A stretch of 64,000 nucleotides of DNA from Bacteroidales bacterium (GTDB taxonomy: Bacteria > Bacteroidota > Bacteroidia > Bacteroidales > F082). Positions 27,538-36,300 of this stretch are shown here, piece after piece. Positions within the stretch are counted from its first letter, which is position 1. The number at the start of each line of letters is the position of its first letter. A program made the translations under genes and the position numbers. The stretch covers positions 62,001-126,000 of the forward strand of contig JAKIVD010000006.1 in assembly GCA_021647205.1 (NCBI GenBank). Reading direction: 5' to 3'. Below the pieces are notes generated by a model. That model was not told the DNA's origin and searched no databases. It worked only from the letters and a program-made list of their open reading frames with translations.

Positions 27538-29061
27538 ATGATGAATTTCGGCCATCAACTGCTAAACCGCTTACTGTTTACAACAGCATTGCTGATGTGT
27601 GGGCATTTTGCCCACGCCCAGTTCACCATCATGCCCAGCAGCTACATCACCATCAGGGAAGGCTCCACGCTCCGAATAGGAACAGACCTTTACATCAACA
27701 GCAACGCCACTGCTTCGGGATACCTGGTTGACCGGACCGTTGACGGTGATGTTGTAATTGCAGGGGACATTACCGTAGAAAGGTACATGAGCGCCAATTA
27801 CTGGCACAATACCTCTTCACCGGTGAGTACTGCCAATAGCAGCGTTTACCCCGGTACCGAGCTGGTATTTTATTACGATGAAACACTAATTATTAACGAC
27901 TGGATGTTTGGATGGGTTATGTACAGCGGGGCCTTGTCAGTGATGAAAGGCTACGATGTATATTTCGATCAAAACCCCGTAACTGTGTTGTACACGGCAA
28001 CAGGTACCCAAACCATCAATACCGGCTCCTTCAATTCGCCGGTTACAATAAGTTATTGGGACAACGGAGAAGTAGATCCGCACCGGGGCTGGAATTTACT
28101 TGGAAACCCCTATCCGTCCCCTGTTGACTGGCAGGTGAGTTCCGGTTGGGATAAATCAGATATTAACGATGCCAAATATATCTGGGACGGCCCCAACGAT
28201 AATTATACGATTTGGATTGGTGGGGGATCACCCATCGGCATCAATGGCGGAACGCGTTATATCCCTTCAAACCAGGGCTTTTGGGTTCAGGCTGTTCAAA
28301 ATGGCAGCGTACAGGTGACCAATTCTTCCCGTATTGGCGAAACACCTGCCACACCCGACTACTACAAAAACAAAACCATCGGTTACCCTGTATTGGATTT
28401 AATGGCTCATGCCAACGGGCTTACCGATGAATGTATGATTCGTTTTCTTGATGGGGCGTCTGAGGCATTCGACCTGAATTACGATGCCACAAAACTATTC
28501 AGCCAGGGGAACGAAGTCCCGCAAATAGCCACGATGTCAGAAAATATCAACCTTGCAATAAACTCACTGCCCGAGCTAAAAGATGAATTAATGGTCCCCT
28601 TAAGTTTTCAGTGCAAGAAGGCCGGGTATTACACAATCGGTTTAACAGACGTTACCAACCTTGATGCTTTTGTAAAAGTTTACCTGAAAGATGAATTGGA
28701 GCAAAAAACCATTGACCTGTCCGCTAATTTAAGCTACCGCTTCTATCATGACCCCATGAACAGGAAAAACAGGTTTAAAATCTATTTCAACCCTTCTGAG
28801 GATGTTATTAATAATATCGGCCCCGAAGATTATTTTTCAGTTTTTGCGAATCGGGGCGGCATCTCCATATTAAAAAATACTAACAAGTTACTCACAGGCC
28901 GCATTTGGGTTTATAATACATTGGGGCAGCCCGTTTATTCCACAGAATTAAGCAGTAACAGCGAAATGCTGTTAAAATTAATGCTTGCCTCTGGATACTA
29001 CTACGTAAGTATTATAACGCCCCAACAGATTAGCAACCATAAAATTTTTATTAGTAATTGA
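27538..29061 (+). CDS. Secreted T9SS type A cargo protein
   Basis: A protein of 507 residues with a signal peptide ending in FAHAQ (about 28). Domains: a beta-helical N-terminus (SSYITIREGSTLRIGTDLYI), a module typical of Bacteroidota surface proteins (VERYMSANYWHNTSSPV, then RGWNLLGNPYPSPVDW and YIPSNQGFWVQA), and a C-terminal T9SS type A domain (GRIWVYNTLGQPVYSTEL ... YYYVSIITPQQISNHKIFI). The C-terminal domain should direct it through the outer membrane and attach it to the cell surface. It shares the GNPYPS/QGFWVQ module with the large proteins at 44923-47199 and 48169-51513. It precedes the PapD-like chaperone gene. Confidence 0.88.
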   Translation: MMNFGHQLLNRLLFTTALLMCGHFAHAQFTIMPSSYITIREGSTLRIGTDLYINSNATASGYLVDRTVDGDVVIAGDITVERYMSANYWHNTSSPVSTANSSVYPGTELVFYYDETLIINDWMFGWVMYSGALSVMKGYDVYFDQNPVTVLYTATGTQTINTGSFNSPVTISYWDNGEVDPHRGWNLLGNPYPSPVDWQVSSGWDKSDINDAKYIWDGPNDNYTIWIGGGSPIGINGGTRYIPSNQGFWVQAVQNGSVQVTNSSRIGETPATPDYYKNKTIGYPVLDLMAHANGLTDECMIRFLDGASEAFDLNYDATKLFSQGNEVPQIATMSENINLAINSLPELKDELMVPLSFQCKKAGYYTIGLTDVTNLDAFVKVYLKDELEQKTIDLSANLSYRFYHDPMNRKNRFKIYFNPSEDVINNIGPEDYFSVFANRGGISILKNTNKLLTGRIWVYNTLGQPVYSTELSSNSEMLLKLMLASGYYYVSIITPQQISNHKIFISN

Positions 29062-29261
29062 TAATTTGTATTTTTGGAAAATTCTTGTTTTGACTATTTA
29101 TGTCTGAGACTACATTTTCACTAATATAAAAATTCAGTATCTCCACCTGAAAATGGATATTTACTGAATTATTAGCTAAATACTTACACAATTTTGCAAC
29201 CTTCACACGAATTGAACGTAACAGCAACTAATTGAAAAATTAATTTTGAAAATAAAATAAA

Positions 29262-30077
29262 ATGAAAACAACCAAACACTTATCAACATTCTTAGCATTA
29301 ATAGCTTTTTTGATTTCCGGTACCACATTGGTAGCGCAGGAACTTGAAGTATCACCAACACAGCTTTCGTTTAACGCAAACCCCGGTTCGTCGCAAACAA
29401 GGCAATTGTTTGTAAGAAACAAAGCGAAAACTGAGCAGTCCTTTATTTTTAATATTGGCGACTGGCTTCAGGATGAAAATGGGGAAGTGTCTTATTTTGA
29501 ACCCGGAACAACGGGCCGCTCCTGCGCTGACTGGATTACCGTCTCTCCTTCGCTGATTACTTTACAGCCTAACGAATCGGCCAATGTAAATGTAACCATG
29601 CTTGTCCCTAACGACGACGCATCAACAAAATGGGCTGTCATATTTGTAGAATCTGCCGTTGAGCGGACAGGTGCCAAGGCAATTGATAAAGCGATCAGCA
29701 TGGGCGTTCAAATTAGTGCCCGTATTGCGGTTTCCGTTTTCCAATCCCCGGAAAGCAATAATTTCTATAAGGGGACTATTGAAGGTTTAACCGAAAAAGT
29801 TGACAGCGAGAATAACCGTACTTATGAAACAATGGTTGTAAACCTGGGCGACAAGATTTTAAACTGCAAGGTTTATTTTACGGTTTCTAACCTGGCCACA
29901 GCAGAAGAATTTACTTCAACACCCATTGAATTTGCGCTACTTCCCGAATCAAACAAAAAAGTAGAATACACACTCGAAAAACCACTTGAGAAAGGAAAAT
30001 ACTCTGTGGCAGCTATTCTCGATTATGGAAATACTGATGAACTGGAGGGCATACAGCTCGACGTCGACATCAAGTAG
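29262..30077 (+). CDS. Periplasmic PapD-like pilus chaperone
   Basis: A protein of 271 residues with signal peptide to about 25 (GTTLVAQ). Two Ig-like domains follow. The first has ELEVSPTQLSFNANPGSSQT and ADWITVSPSLITLQPNESAN, which is the strand layout of PapD/FimC-type and DUF916-type domains, where the beta-sandwich caps an incomplete Ig subunit. The second runs from about 155 to the end and ends in ILDYGNTDELEGIQLDVDI. The critical Arg-Lys pair of classical chaperones is not obvious to me. Its neighbours are three related exported small proteins and an usher-like barrel, which strengthens the chaperone reading. The gene is followed after 14 bases by the MORN gene. A weak -7 candidate (TATTTTTG) lies at 29069-29076. 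Confidence 0.65.
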   Translation: MKTTKHLSTFLALIAFLISGTTLVAQELEVSPTQLSFNANPGSSQTRQLFVRNKAKTEQSFIFNIGDWLQDENGEVSYFEPGTTGRSCADWITVSPSLITLQPNESANVNVTMLVPNDDASTKWAVIFVESAVERTGAKAIDKAISMGVQISARIAVSVFQSPESNNFYKGTIEGLTEKVDSENNRTYETMVVNLGDKILNCKVYFTVSNLATAEEFTSTPIEFALLPESNKKVEYTLEKPLEKGKYSVAAILDYGNTDELEGIQLDVDIK

Positions 30078-30091
30078 AGGGTTTTTGATAT

Positions 30092-31210
30092 ATGAAAAAG
30101 CAAGCTGTATTGTTGTTATCCACCTTGTTTTTTTCCGGGTTTTCGTTCTCACAAACAAAGCAAGTTGTTGATACTGGTTACTACTACCAGGATTCCTCTT
30201 TCGTTTTAAAATCGATAGTTACCTACGAAGTAACAGGGGAAGGGGACACCTTAAAAAACGGGCCTGCCGTTTATTACTACGTAACCGGTAATGTTTTACA
30301 AAGAGGTGCTTACAAACACGGAAAGATCCATGGAACCTGGACAAGTTATTATGTTGACGGTACTGTTAAAAATGTCGGAAATTATGTAAACGACTCATTG
30401 AATGGAGAAGTCTCGTTGTACTACAAAACAGGCCGGCTTAACGAAACCAGGATTTACCGCAACAATTTGCTCAATGGTATTGTAAGCGGTTATTATCCGG
30501 ATGGAAATATCAGTTATCGAATAAATTATGTTGACAGCGCTCAGAATGGATTGTATGAAAAATACTACGAATCGGGAAAGTTAAAAGAAAAGACATCTAT
30601 TCACGGGCAGTATTTTTTTGGTGAATACAAATCGTATTATGAGAACGGACAAATTGAAAAAGAATACAACTATTCAGGATTTGAAATAAACGGACCCTAT
30701 AAAGTATATTACGATAACGGCAACCCCATGATAATTGCTTTCTACGAAAATAGCAAACCACAAGGACTGATGGAAATCTTTCATAAAAACGGTTGTTTAT
30801 ACGAAAGTGGCCAGTTGGACCATGGTGTAAGAAAAGGGGAGTGGATTACTTATTTTGACGATAGTACACGCTACATGCAAGGGCGCTACGTAAACGGGTT
30901 ACCAGAAGGAATGTGGAAAGTTTACCACAGCAACGGCGTACTGAAACAAGAAGGCATTTACAAAAAAGGAATTTCGGAAGGAAAGTGGAAATACTATTTT
31001 GACAATGGCCAGATACAAAAACAGGGGCTTTACAAAAACAATAAGGAACAAGGCCTCTGGTTGCATTATTATGAAGATGGACACATGAAACTTCAGTTGT
31101 ACTACAATATGGGCGCACTTGAGGGTGTTTGTACCGCATTCGACAAAGAAGGAAAAATTGTTGAACAGGTGGAGTACCTGAATAATGTCATGATAAAAAA
31201 AATTAAGTAA
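30092..31210 (+). CDS. Exported MORN-repeat protein (YwqK-like)
   Basis: A protein of 372 residues with a signal peptide ending near FSFSQ (20). From about 50 to 360 it consists of 12-13 repeats of about 23 residues with the pattern YY-x-G-x(3)-x-G-Y-x(3)-x-x-G-x-W (GAYKHGKIHGTWTSYYVDG and similar). These are MORN repeats, which make a flat beta-hairpin stack. Annotation pipelines often call such proteins 'YwqK antitoxin-like'; I see no toxin. It lies between the chaperone and the first subunit gene, so a role in scaffolding or sizing of the surface structure is possible, but this is inference. Confidence 0.8.
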   Translation: MKKQAVLLLSTLFFSGFSFSQTKQVVDTGYYYQDSSFVLKSIVTYEVTGEGDTLKNGPAVYYYVTGNVLQRGAYKHGKIHGTWTSYYVDGTVKNVGNYVNDSLNGEVSLYYKTGRLNETRIYRNNLLNGIVSGYYPDGNISYRINYVDSAQNGLYEKYYESGKLKEKTSIHGQYFFGEYKSYYENGQIEKEYNYSGFEINGPYKVYYDNGNPMIIAFYENSKPQGLMEIFHKNGCLYESGQLDHGVRKGEWITYFDDSTRYMQGRYVNGLPEGMWKVYHSNGVLKQEGIYKKGISEGKWKYYFDNGQIQKQGLYKNNKEQGLWLHYYEDGHMKLQLYYNMGALEGVCTAFDKEGKIVEQVEYLNNVMIKKIK

Positions 31211-31249
31211 ACAAAGTTGTGTTAATGCTTACTTCGGTAAATCCTGAAA

Positions 31250-31819
31250 ATGAAACATACACTATTTCTGGTCATTTTAGTTTTTGTTCTGGTAGTAAAA
31301 CCGCTGAACGGACAGGATATTCCCCCTCCCAACCCTTACATTAACATCAACATCATTTCTGGTAACGCCATTCAGTTTATTTTTAGCGATATAAACCAAT
31401 ACATTGACGGAATTTTAAATGGTGGCCAGTCAACTTTTATCAGGATAGGCTGCATTGCCGATTGGAAACTCCAGTTCCATACAGACCAGGCCATGTTTTA
31501 CGGACAAAACAACCCGGCACATACAATGGAACTTAATAATGTCGGGCTGGTCGTTGTTTCGACAGGGACAAACCTTGACGATGGGACAAATATTATTAAC
31601 TACGCCAAAACCCTGCCCCTGGCACTGCAAAGCACACCGGTTCTGCTGCTTACTAAAGGAAGCGGGAGCAACAAAGGTTATGGGTTGCGGAATGCATTTA
31701 CCCTGAATTGGGAAATGGGAACCCGAAGGGGAAACATGAACAGCCAGACCATGCTCGAACAGGCATTGTACCCGGATATATATAATTTGGACATCATTTT
31801 AACACTCTCATTCTATTGA
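31250..31819 (+). CDS. Exported small beta-protein, subunit-like (first of three)
   Basis: A protein of 189 residues with a signal peptide to about 22 (VVKPLNGQ). The mature chain is beta-rich without cysteine pairs. It aligns with the next two small proteins: an N-terminal stretch beginning ININIISGNAIQFIF, the central DWKLQFHTD motif followed by ELNNVGLVVVSTGTN, and the C-terminal FTLNWEMGTRRGNMNSQTM with an alternating end LDIILTLSFY. An alternating hydrophobic C-terminal strand is what donor-strand-exchanging subunits often have. There is no T9SS signal and no lipobox. I infer a minor subunit of a surface fibre. Confidence 0.65.
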   Translation: MKHTLFLVILVFVLVVKPLNGQDIPPPNPYININIISGNAIQFIFSDINQYIDGILNGGQSTFIRIGCIADWKLQFHTDQAMFYGQNNPAHTMELNNVGLVVVSTGTNLDDGTNIINYAKTLPLALQSTPVLLLTKGSGSNKGYGLRNAFTLNWEMGTRRGNMNSQTMLEQALYPDIYNLDIILTLSFY

Positions 31820-31892
31820 ACACAAAATCACGCATATAGGAATATTTTTAATGCAAAAATTTGCCAAAATGATTTTTTTTTAACATTGTTTT

Positions 31893-31922
31893 TTTGATAT
31901 CTCAATATTTTATATATATTTG
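31893..31922 (+). promoter_or_regulatory. Strong Bacteroidota promoter for the middle subunit gene
   Basis: TTTG (31893-31896) and TATATTTG (31915-31922) are 18 bases apart, close to the optimal spacing of -33 and -7 elements. It is the best promoter in the window. The predicted leader is about 115 nt and A-rich with many CAA repeats, which is typical of well-translated Bacteroidota genes. Confidence 0.7.
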
Positions 31923-32042
31923 TATCGTGTTGGAGCAGCACAAAACAACAAGCAAAAAGAAAAACAACAAAGATTAAGCAACAAACAAGCGACAAGTAAC
32001 AAGCAAAAACCCATATTTTTTTATTCACTAAATTTTTTTATT

Positions 32043-32636
32043 ATGAAAAAATTAATTATTATTTTATTGACTTTGTTTGCCATGCAAACAACAAGCGTAT
32101 TAGCTCAAACAGATATTGTCAACTTTGAGGCAATTCTGCTTGACGTAACAACAATTACAGTTACGGCCGGACAGGATATTTCCGTAACATTTGCAACCAG
32201 TGATGACTACAACAATGGTTTCGATGTGATTACTCCGGTTACCACTGTTGAGGTGGTTGCACTTCTCGACTGGGAGATGAGTATTTCAGCCCCTGATTTT
32301 GACAATGCCGATGGTGGCGGGGACATTATCCCGATCAACAATGTAGGTGTTTGGTGTGAGGCAACCGGTGTTCACCAGTTTGGTGTCGAATTGACCTGTC
32401 TTTACACTACAATTACCACCCCGGTGGGCCTGACCAATGCAGATCAGTTGTTAATTGGCAACGGAACCGGAAACAACGGTGATGCCGCTGACAACTCTTT
32501 TAACCTGAACTGGGAAATGGGATCAATGAACGGTTCGATGAACCCAAACAGCATGTTCTCTCAGGTTGCTGACGGGACAATCGGAAGTCTTGGTACTTAC
32601 AATACTGTTATTACATTGACCCTGACGACACTTTAG
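32043..32636 (+). CDS. Exported small beta-protein, likely major subunit (second of three)
   Basis: A protein of 197 residues with signal peptide to about 22 (QTTSVLAQ). The start is the ATG at 32043 directly after the A/T-rich leader. It shares with its neighbours an N-terminal ITVTAGQDISVTFATSDDYN, central LDWEMSISAP followed by IPINNVGVWCEATG, and C-terminal FNLNWEMGSMNGSMNPNSMF and VITLTLTTL. It is rich in Asp, Asn, Thr and low in Lys, as usual for surface subunits. It has its own strong promoter and a T-tailed terminator, so it can be made in large excess over the proteins of the surrounding operon, as expected for a major fibre subunit. The role is inference from order and architecture. 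Confidence 0.7.
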   Translation: MKKLIIILLTLFAMQTTSVLAQTDIVNFEAILLDVTTITVTAGQDISVTFATSDDYNNGFDVITPVTTVEVVALLDWEMSISAPDFDNADGGGDIIPINNVGVWCEATGVHQFGVELTCLYTTITTPVGLTNADQLLIGNGTGNNGDAADNSFNLNWEMGSMNGSMNPNSMFSQVADGTIGSLGTYNTVITLTLTTL

Positions 32637-32654
32637 TCTGTAATTTTCTTGTTT

Positions 32655-32692
32655 AAAAAAGGAAACATGGGTCAACCGTGTTTCCTTTTTTT
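32655..32692 (+). terminator. Intrinsic terminator after the middle subunit gene
   Basis: GGAAACA (32661-32667) pairs with TGTTTCC (32679-32685) around an 11-base loop; six A precede and seven T follow. It lies 19 bases after the stop. It may be partly bypassed to reach the usher-like gene, or the next gene may use its own element TACCTTTG (32707-32714). Confidence 0.75.
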
Positions 32693-32706
32693 GTTCAGGA
32701 TTGTGA

Positions 32707-32714
32707 TACCTTTG
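32707..32714 (+). promoter_or_regulatory. -7 promoter element for the third subunit and usher-like genes
   Basis: TACCTTTG fits TAnnTTTG exactly and lies 9 bases before the ATG at 32724, behind the terminator at 32655-32692. A TTTG at 32690-32693 is closer than ideal. It gives a very short leader. Confidence 0.45.
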
Positions 32715-32723
32715 CGTGCTATA

Positions 32724-33371
32724 ATGAAGTTTTCCCAAACAGCCCATAAAATCTTTACAGGTGTATTGTTTCTTCTTGCACCTTGTGTTTCTTTTTCGCA
32801 GGAAGACAGCAAAACACTGGATTTTGAATCGAACCTGCTTTCGGTGATTCAACTCAACATCGATCCGGATGTTCGGCTGGAGTTTGGGATAAGAGAGGTC
32901 AACGACAAACTCTACCAGGTTACAAAATACCCCGACGATGTTATTTTCAGTGTGGAATCTACCGAGGACTGGACGCTGTCAATTTCAGCAACAAGCGCTT
33001 ATTTCAAAGGGGTTCAGGATTCAAGCCTGACCATACCGGTCGATTTTGTGGGTTTAGTGGTAGAAAGTCATGGCAACAACTTTGACAATGGTAAGTTTTC
33101 TAATATTATCAATGCGACAAAAGATACCATCGTTGAATTATCGGAAAAAAAAACAATGTTGTTGACAAACGGGCGGCGCCATAACATTGGGGATGCGAAA
33201 GACAATTATTTTGTATTGCGATGGGTATTCCTTTACAGGGATGACCCAAAAAGAATGAGGGAATTCTATAATTTTAAAATGGCCAATGATTTATTTCGGG
33301 TTGGTGTCAGGTTAACATTAACAAAAAGTATAGACCCTACACAATCAGAGCCGCTCAATGTAATAAAGTAG
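32724..33371 (+). CDS. Exported small beta-protein, subunit-like (third of three)
   Basis: A protein of 215 residues with signal peptide ending CVSFSQ (about 24). I chose the ATG at 32724 because the reading upstream of it runs through the terminator. Shared features are the N-terminal SVIQLNIDPDVRLEF, central DWTLSISATSAYF followed by PVDFVGLVVESHG, and a C-terminal alternating strand VGVRLTLTK. It is more charged than the other two, and the 'NWEMG' motif is changed to LRWVFLY. It lies only 7 bases from the usher-like gene, so it may be the base or tip subunit made together with the assembly protein. Confidence 0.65.
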   Translation: MKFSQTAHKIFTGVLFLLAPCVSFSQEDSKTLDFESNLLSVIQLNIDPDVRLEFGIREVNDKLYQVTKYPDDVIFSVESTEDWTLSISATSAYFKGVQDSSLTIPVDFVGLVVESHGNNFDNGKFSNIINATKDTIVELSEKKTMLLTNGRRHNIGDAKDNYFVLRWVFLYRDDPKRMREFYNFKMANDLFRVGVRLTLTKSIDPTQSEPLNVIK

Positions 33372-33378
33372 CAACAGC

Positions 33379-36300
33379 ATGATTCAAAGAGCCATAAGAT
33401 TTCTTGTGATTGCTCTGTTATTGTTTGCTCATCAGGTTCTTTTTTCACAAAACCAGGATGGGAAAACAGCTGGGTCGGCTTTGGAAGCACATTTTATCAA
33501 ACCCGAATATACCCAGGAGGCCGGTATTTTAGGCTTCAATGTCATTGTTGTTTTCAACCCTTCACGGGTACCCGTAAAAATAAAACCCGAACTGGTTGTC
33601 CCCGAAGGATGGGCCATATTCAGTACAGCCATCACCCAAACTACTGTCCCGCCCAACGACAGTGTAATGATACCTTTCAGGATACGTATCCCCGGACAGG
33701 CAGATTCTGATGAAAAACACGAACTCTTACTGAATGTATTTTCGGCCTCAAACGAATTGCTCCTGCAAACTAAATGCTTGGTGCAACCCGTTAGTTATCA
33801 CAGTTGGCAATTGGTCATTCCGCAGAGGAGGGTTTACTTTTACCCCCGCCTGAAACTGGCCGAATTCGATGTGATTATAGAAAACAACGGAAACACCCAT
33901 GAACTGGTCCGCCTCGATGTTCAACCCGATTATAAAGTAAAAATTGGAAATGGCAGCGACTGGGAAACAGGCCAGCAGTACTACCTTGGCCCACAGCAGG
34001 ATACAACCCTTCATTTTCGTGTTTACTACACCAACCCGCAGGAACGGCTGTTCGACATCAGTAAAATACAGATAATCGCCATTACCGATAACAACCAGGA
34101 TGAAAAAACCGTGCTGATTGAAAAATATATCGACACTTATGATCCTTTTCACCTCAATTACTACCTGCCACACATGACCGAAGCAGGTTTAAGGATGAGC
34201 AGCACAAGTTATGATGTTACCCCATTTTTTAATGCCAGGGGAAAGCAACTGTTTAGCAGGAAAAGTTCGTTTGATTATTACTTCTCAAACTATAATGTAA
34301 ACGAATCGGAAAACTTTATCGCCAACAGCATTTACCGTTTCATTTACAATTGGAACACAATGAAAATAGGTGTCGGTGCCATCGGCTCAACCCTGGGACG
34401 AAACATCTACAGCCAGAATGCAATCATGGTTTCAAATATTTTTAAACTCAGCAAGACAAGTGATGTTGAAATATTTATCAGCCAGGACTTTGTTGACCCC
34501 ATCAGCAGTGTTGCCGGTGGGTACACCTTTACGAAAAAAGACCTGCGGCTATATGCAACTGTCGGCTACAACCGCGACAGGGTACGAATGGTGAATACAG
34601 GCTCTTTTTTATTCAGGACCAGCCAGATTCAATTGTTCAAGGGCCATTCTGTCAATGCCATTCTTTACGCATTGCGTGAAGATCATTCTTTTACCAAACC
34701 CTACACGCTTCAGGGCTACGCCTGGGATGTGAATTATTACGGGCGCATCGGACAAAAATTTACCTTTCAGTTGATCAATAATTTTGGCTCGCCCGACTTG
34801 CCCGGTTCAAGAATGGGCTTGTTAAAAATAGGGGCAAACATGAAGTTCATGCCCGTCAACCCAAAAAAGTACTTCACGGCTACTTATGTAAACATGTCCC
34901 GCGATTTTTACAATTATACCTTTCTTGGCGAAAAGCGCCGCAATGTTGTTTTGCACGATCAATACATGAACCTGCTGTATCATTCCGATGCCAAAAAAAA
35001 GAACCGCTGGTTTATCGGCCCGAGTATCGAGCTCTATCAATCCCTTACCCCTTTGTATTCAAACGACAGTGCGTACGCCGACTACAAAGTGCAAAAAGTT
35101 AAACTGGAATTTTACAGCTATTTGTGGAGCCATTTGAAATTCGATGTTAAAGCCGGCATCAGAAATATTTCGTATTCGGCAGACTATATAGAGATTGCCG
35201 AGCAAAAGTATGATTTGAATTTTATCGCCGACTACAACCTTAACGGTTACGGCATACGCCTCAGGTATGATTATGGCCCGATGATAAACAGCGGTTTGTA
35301 CCAGGCTGCAACCGAAATCGATTTCAACGCCCTCTCGCTGGCCCCGTATATTTCGAAATACTATTTTAAAAAGCGGTTGAATGTCCGCCTTTTTGCAAAC
35401 ATGATTTACCGCTTCGACCTGGATTATGCTTATGTCAATTTCATACCCAAAATTGAAACCTTTCTTGTCAGGGACTGGTATGCGGTTTTGGGGGGCAGTT
35501 ACACCTACAACCAGCGAAAAAATGAAGAGTTCGATTACAGTCACTACAATTACTACCTCGAGTTTTCAATAAAAAAGTACTGGGGGAAAACTGAAAGGAC
35601 CAAGCGGGGGAAGAAACTTCGCCGGCTTAAAGTTGTATTGTTCCAGGACGAAAATGGAAACGGCGAACAAGACCCGTGGGAAAACGGCGTGCCCTACGTC
35701 AAAACACGGCTGACCTTGATCACACCGGTAGAAGAAGATGAAGCCGCTTTCTTTCCTGTTGATATTACTCTTTTGTCCAACGAAAAAGGAATCGTTTTCT
35801 TCAAACAAATCCCCAGGGGGGTGTATGATATTTCGCTTAAATCGCTGAACGACCTGAAAGAATATTTTTATGTGGACAAGCTGAACGAAAGCATCAGCCT
35901 TTCAACAAACAGAACGGTATACATCCCCTTCCAAAAGGCAAGCCGGATTGAGGGGGAAATCTCTATGAGGCTCAATCAGTATTCTCAGGAAAATGGGGAA
36001 AACATGGACCTTGCCAATATTAAAATAACTGCCTACAACAAACTGGGGAACAGCTATTCCTCGTTTACTGCCAAAGACGGCAGCTTCGTTATTTTTGCTC
36101 CGGGCGAAAACACCTATCACCTGCGGATGAAGAATGTTTTTGGAAACAACTACGCCATCCTCCAAAACGATATTTCGGTGGCTGTTTCCGATACAACCGA
36201 AACTTTTGTGGTTTTTGATGTTGTGGAGCAAAACCGTAAGATTAACTTTAAGAAAACCCTGGCAGAAATTCCTGATAGCCTGAGGAACAAACCGCTTAAA

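Noticed and set aside
30092-31210. Toxin-antitoxin system (YwqK-type antitoxin)
   Set aside because: The name comes from MORN-repeat similarity only; the protein has a signal peptide, and no toxin gene is adjacent.
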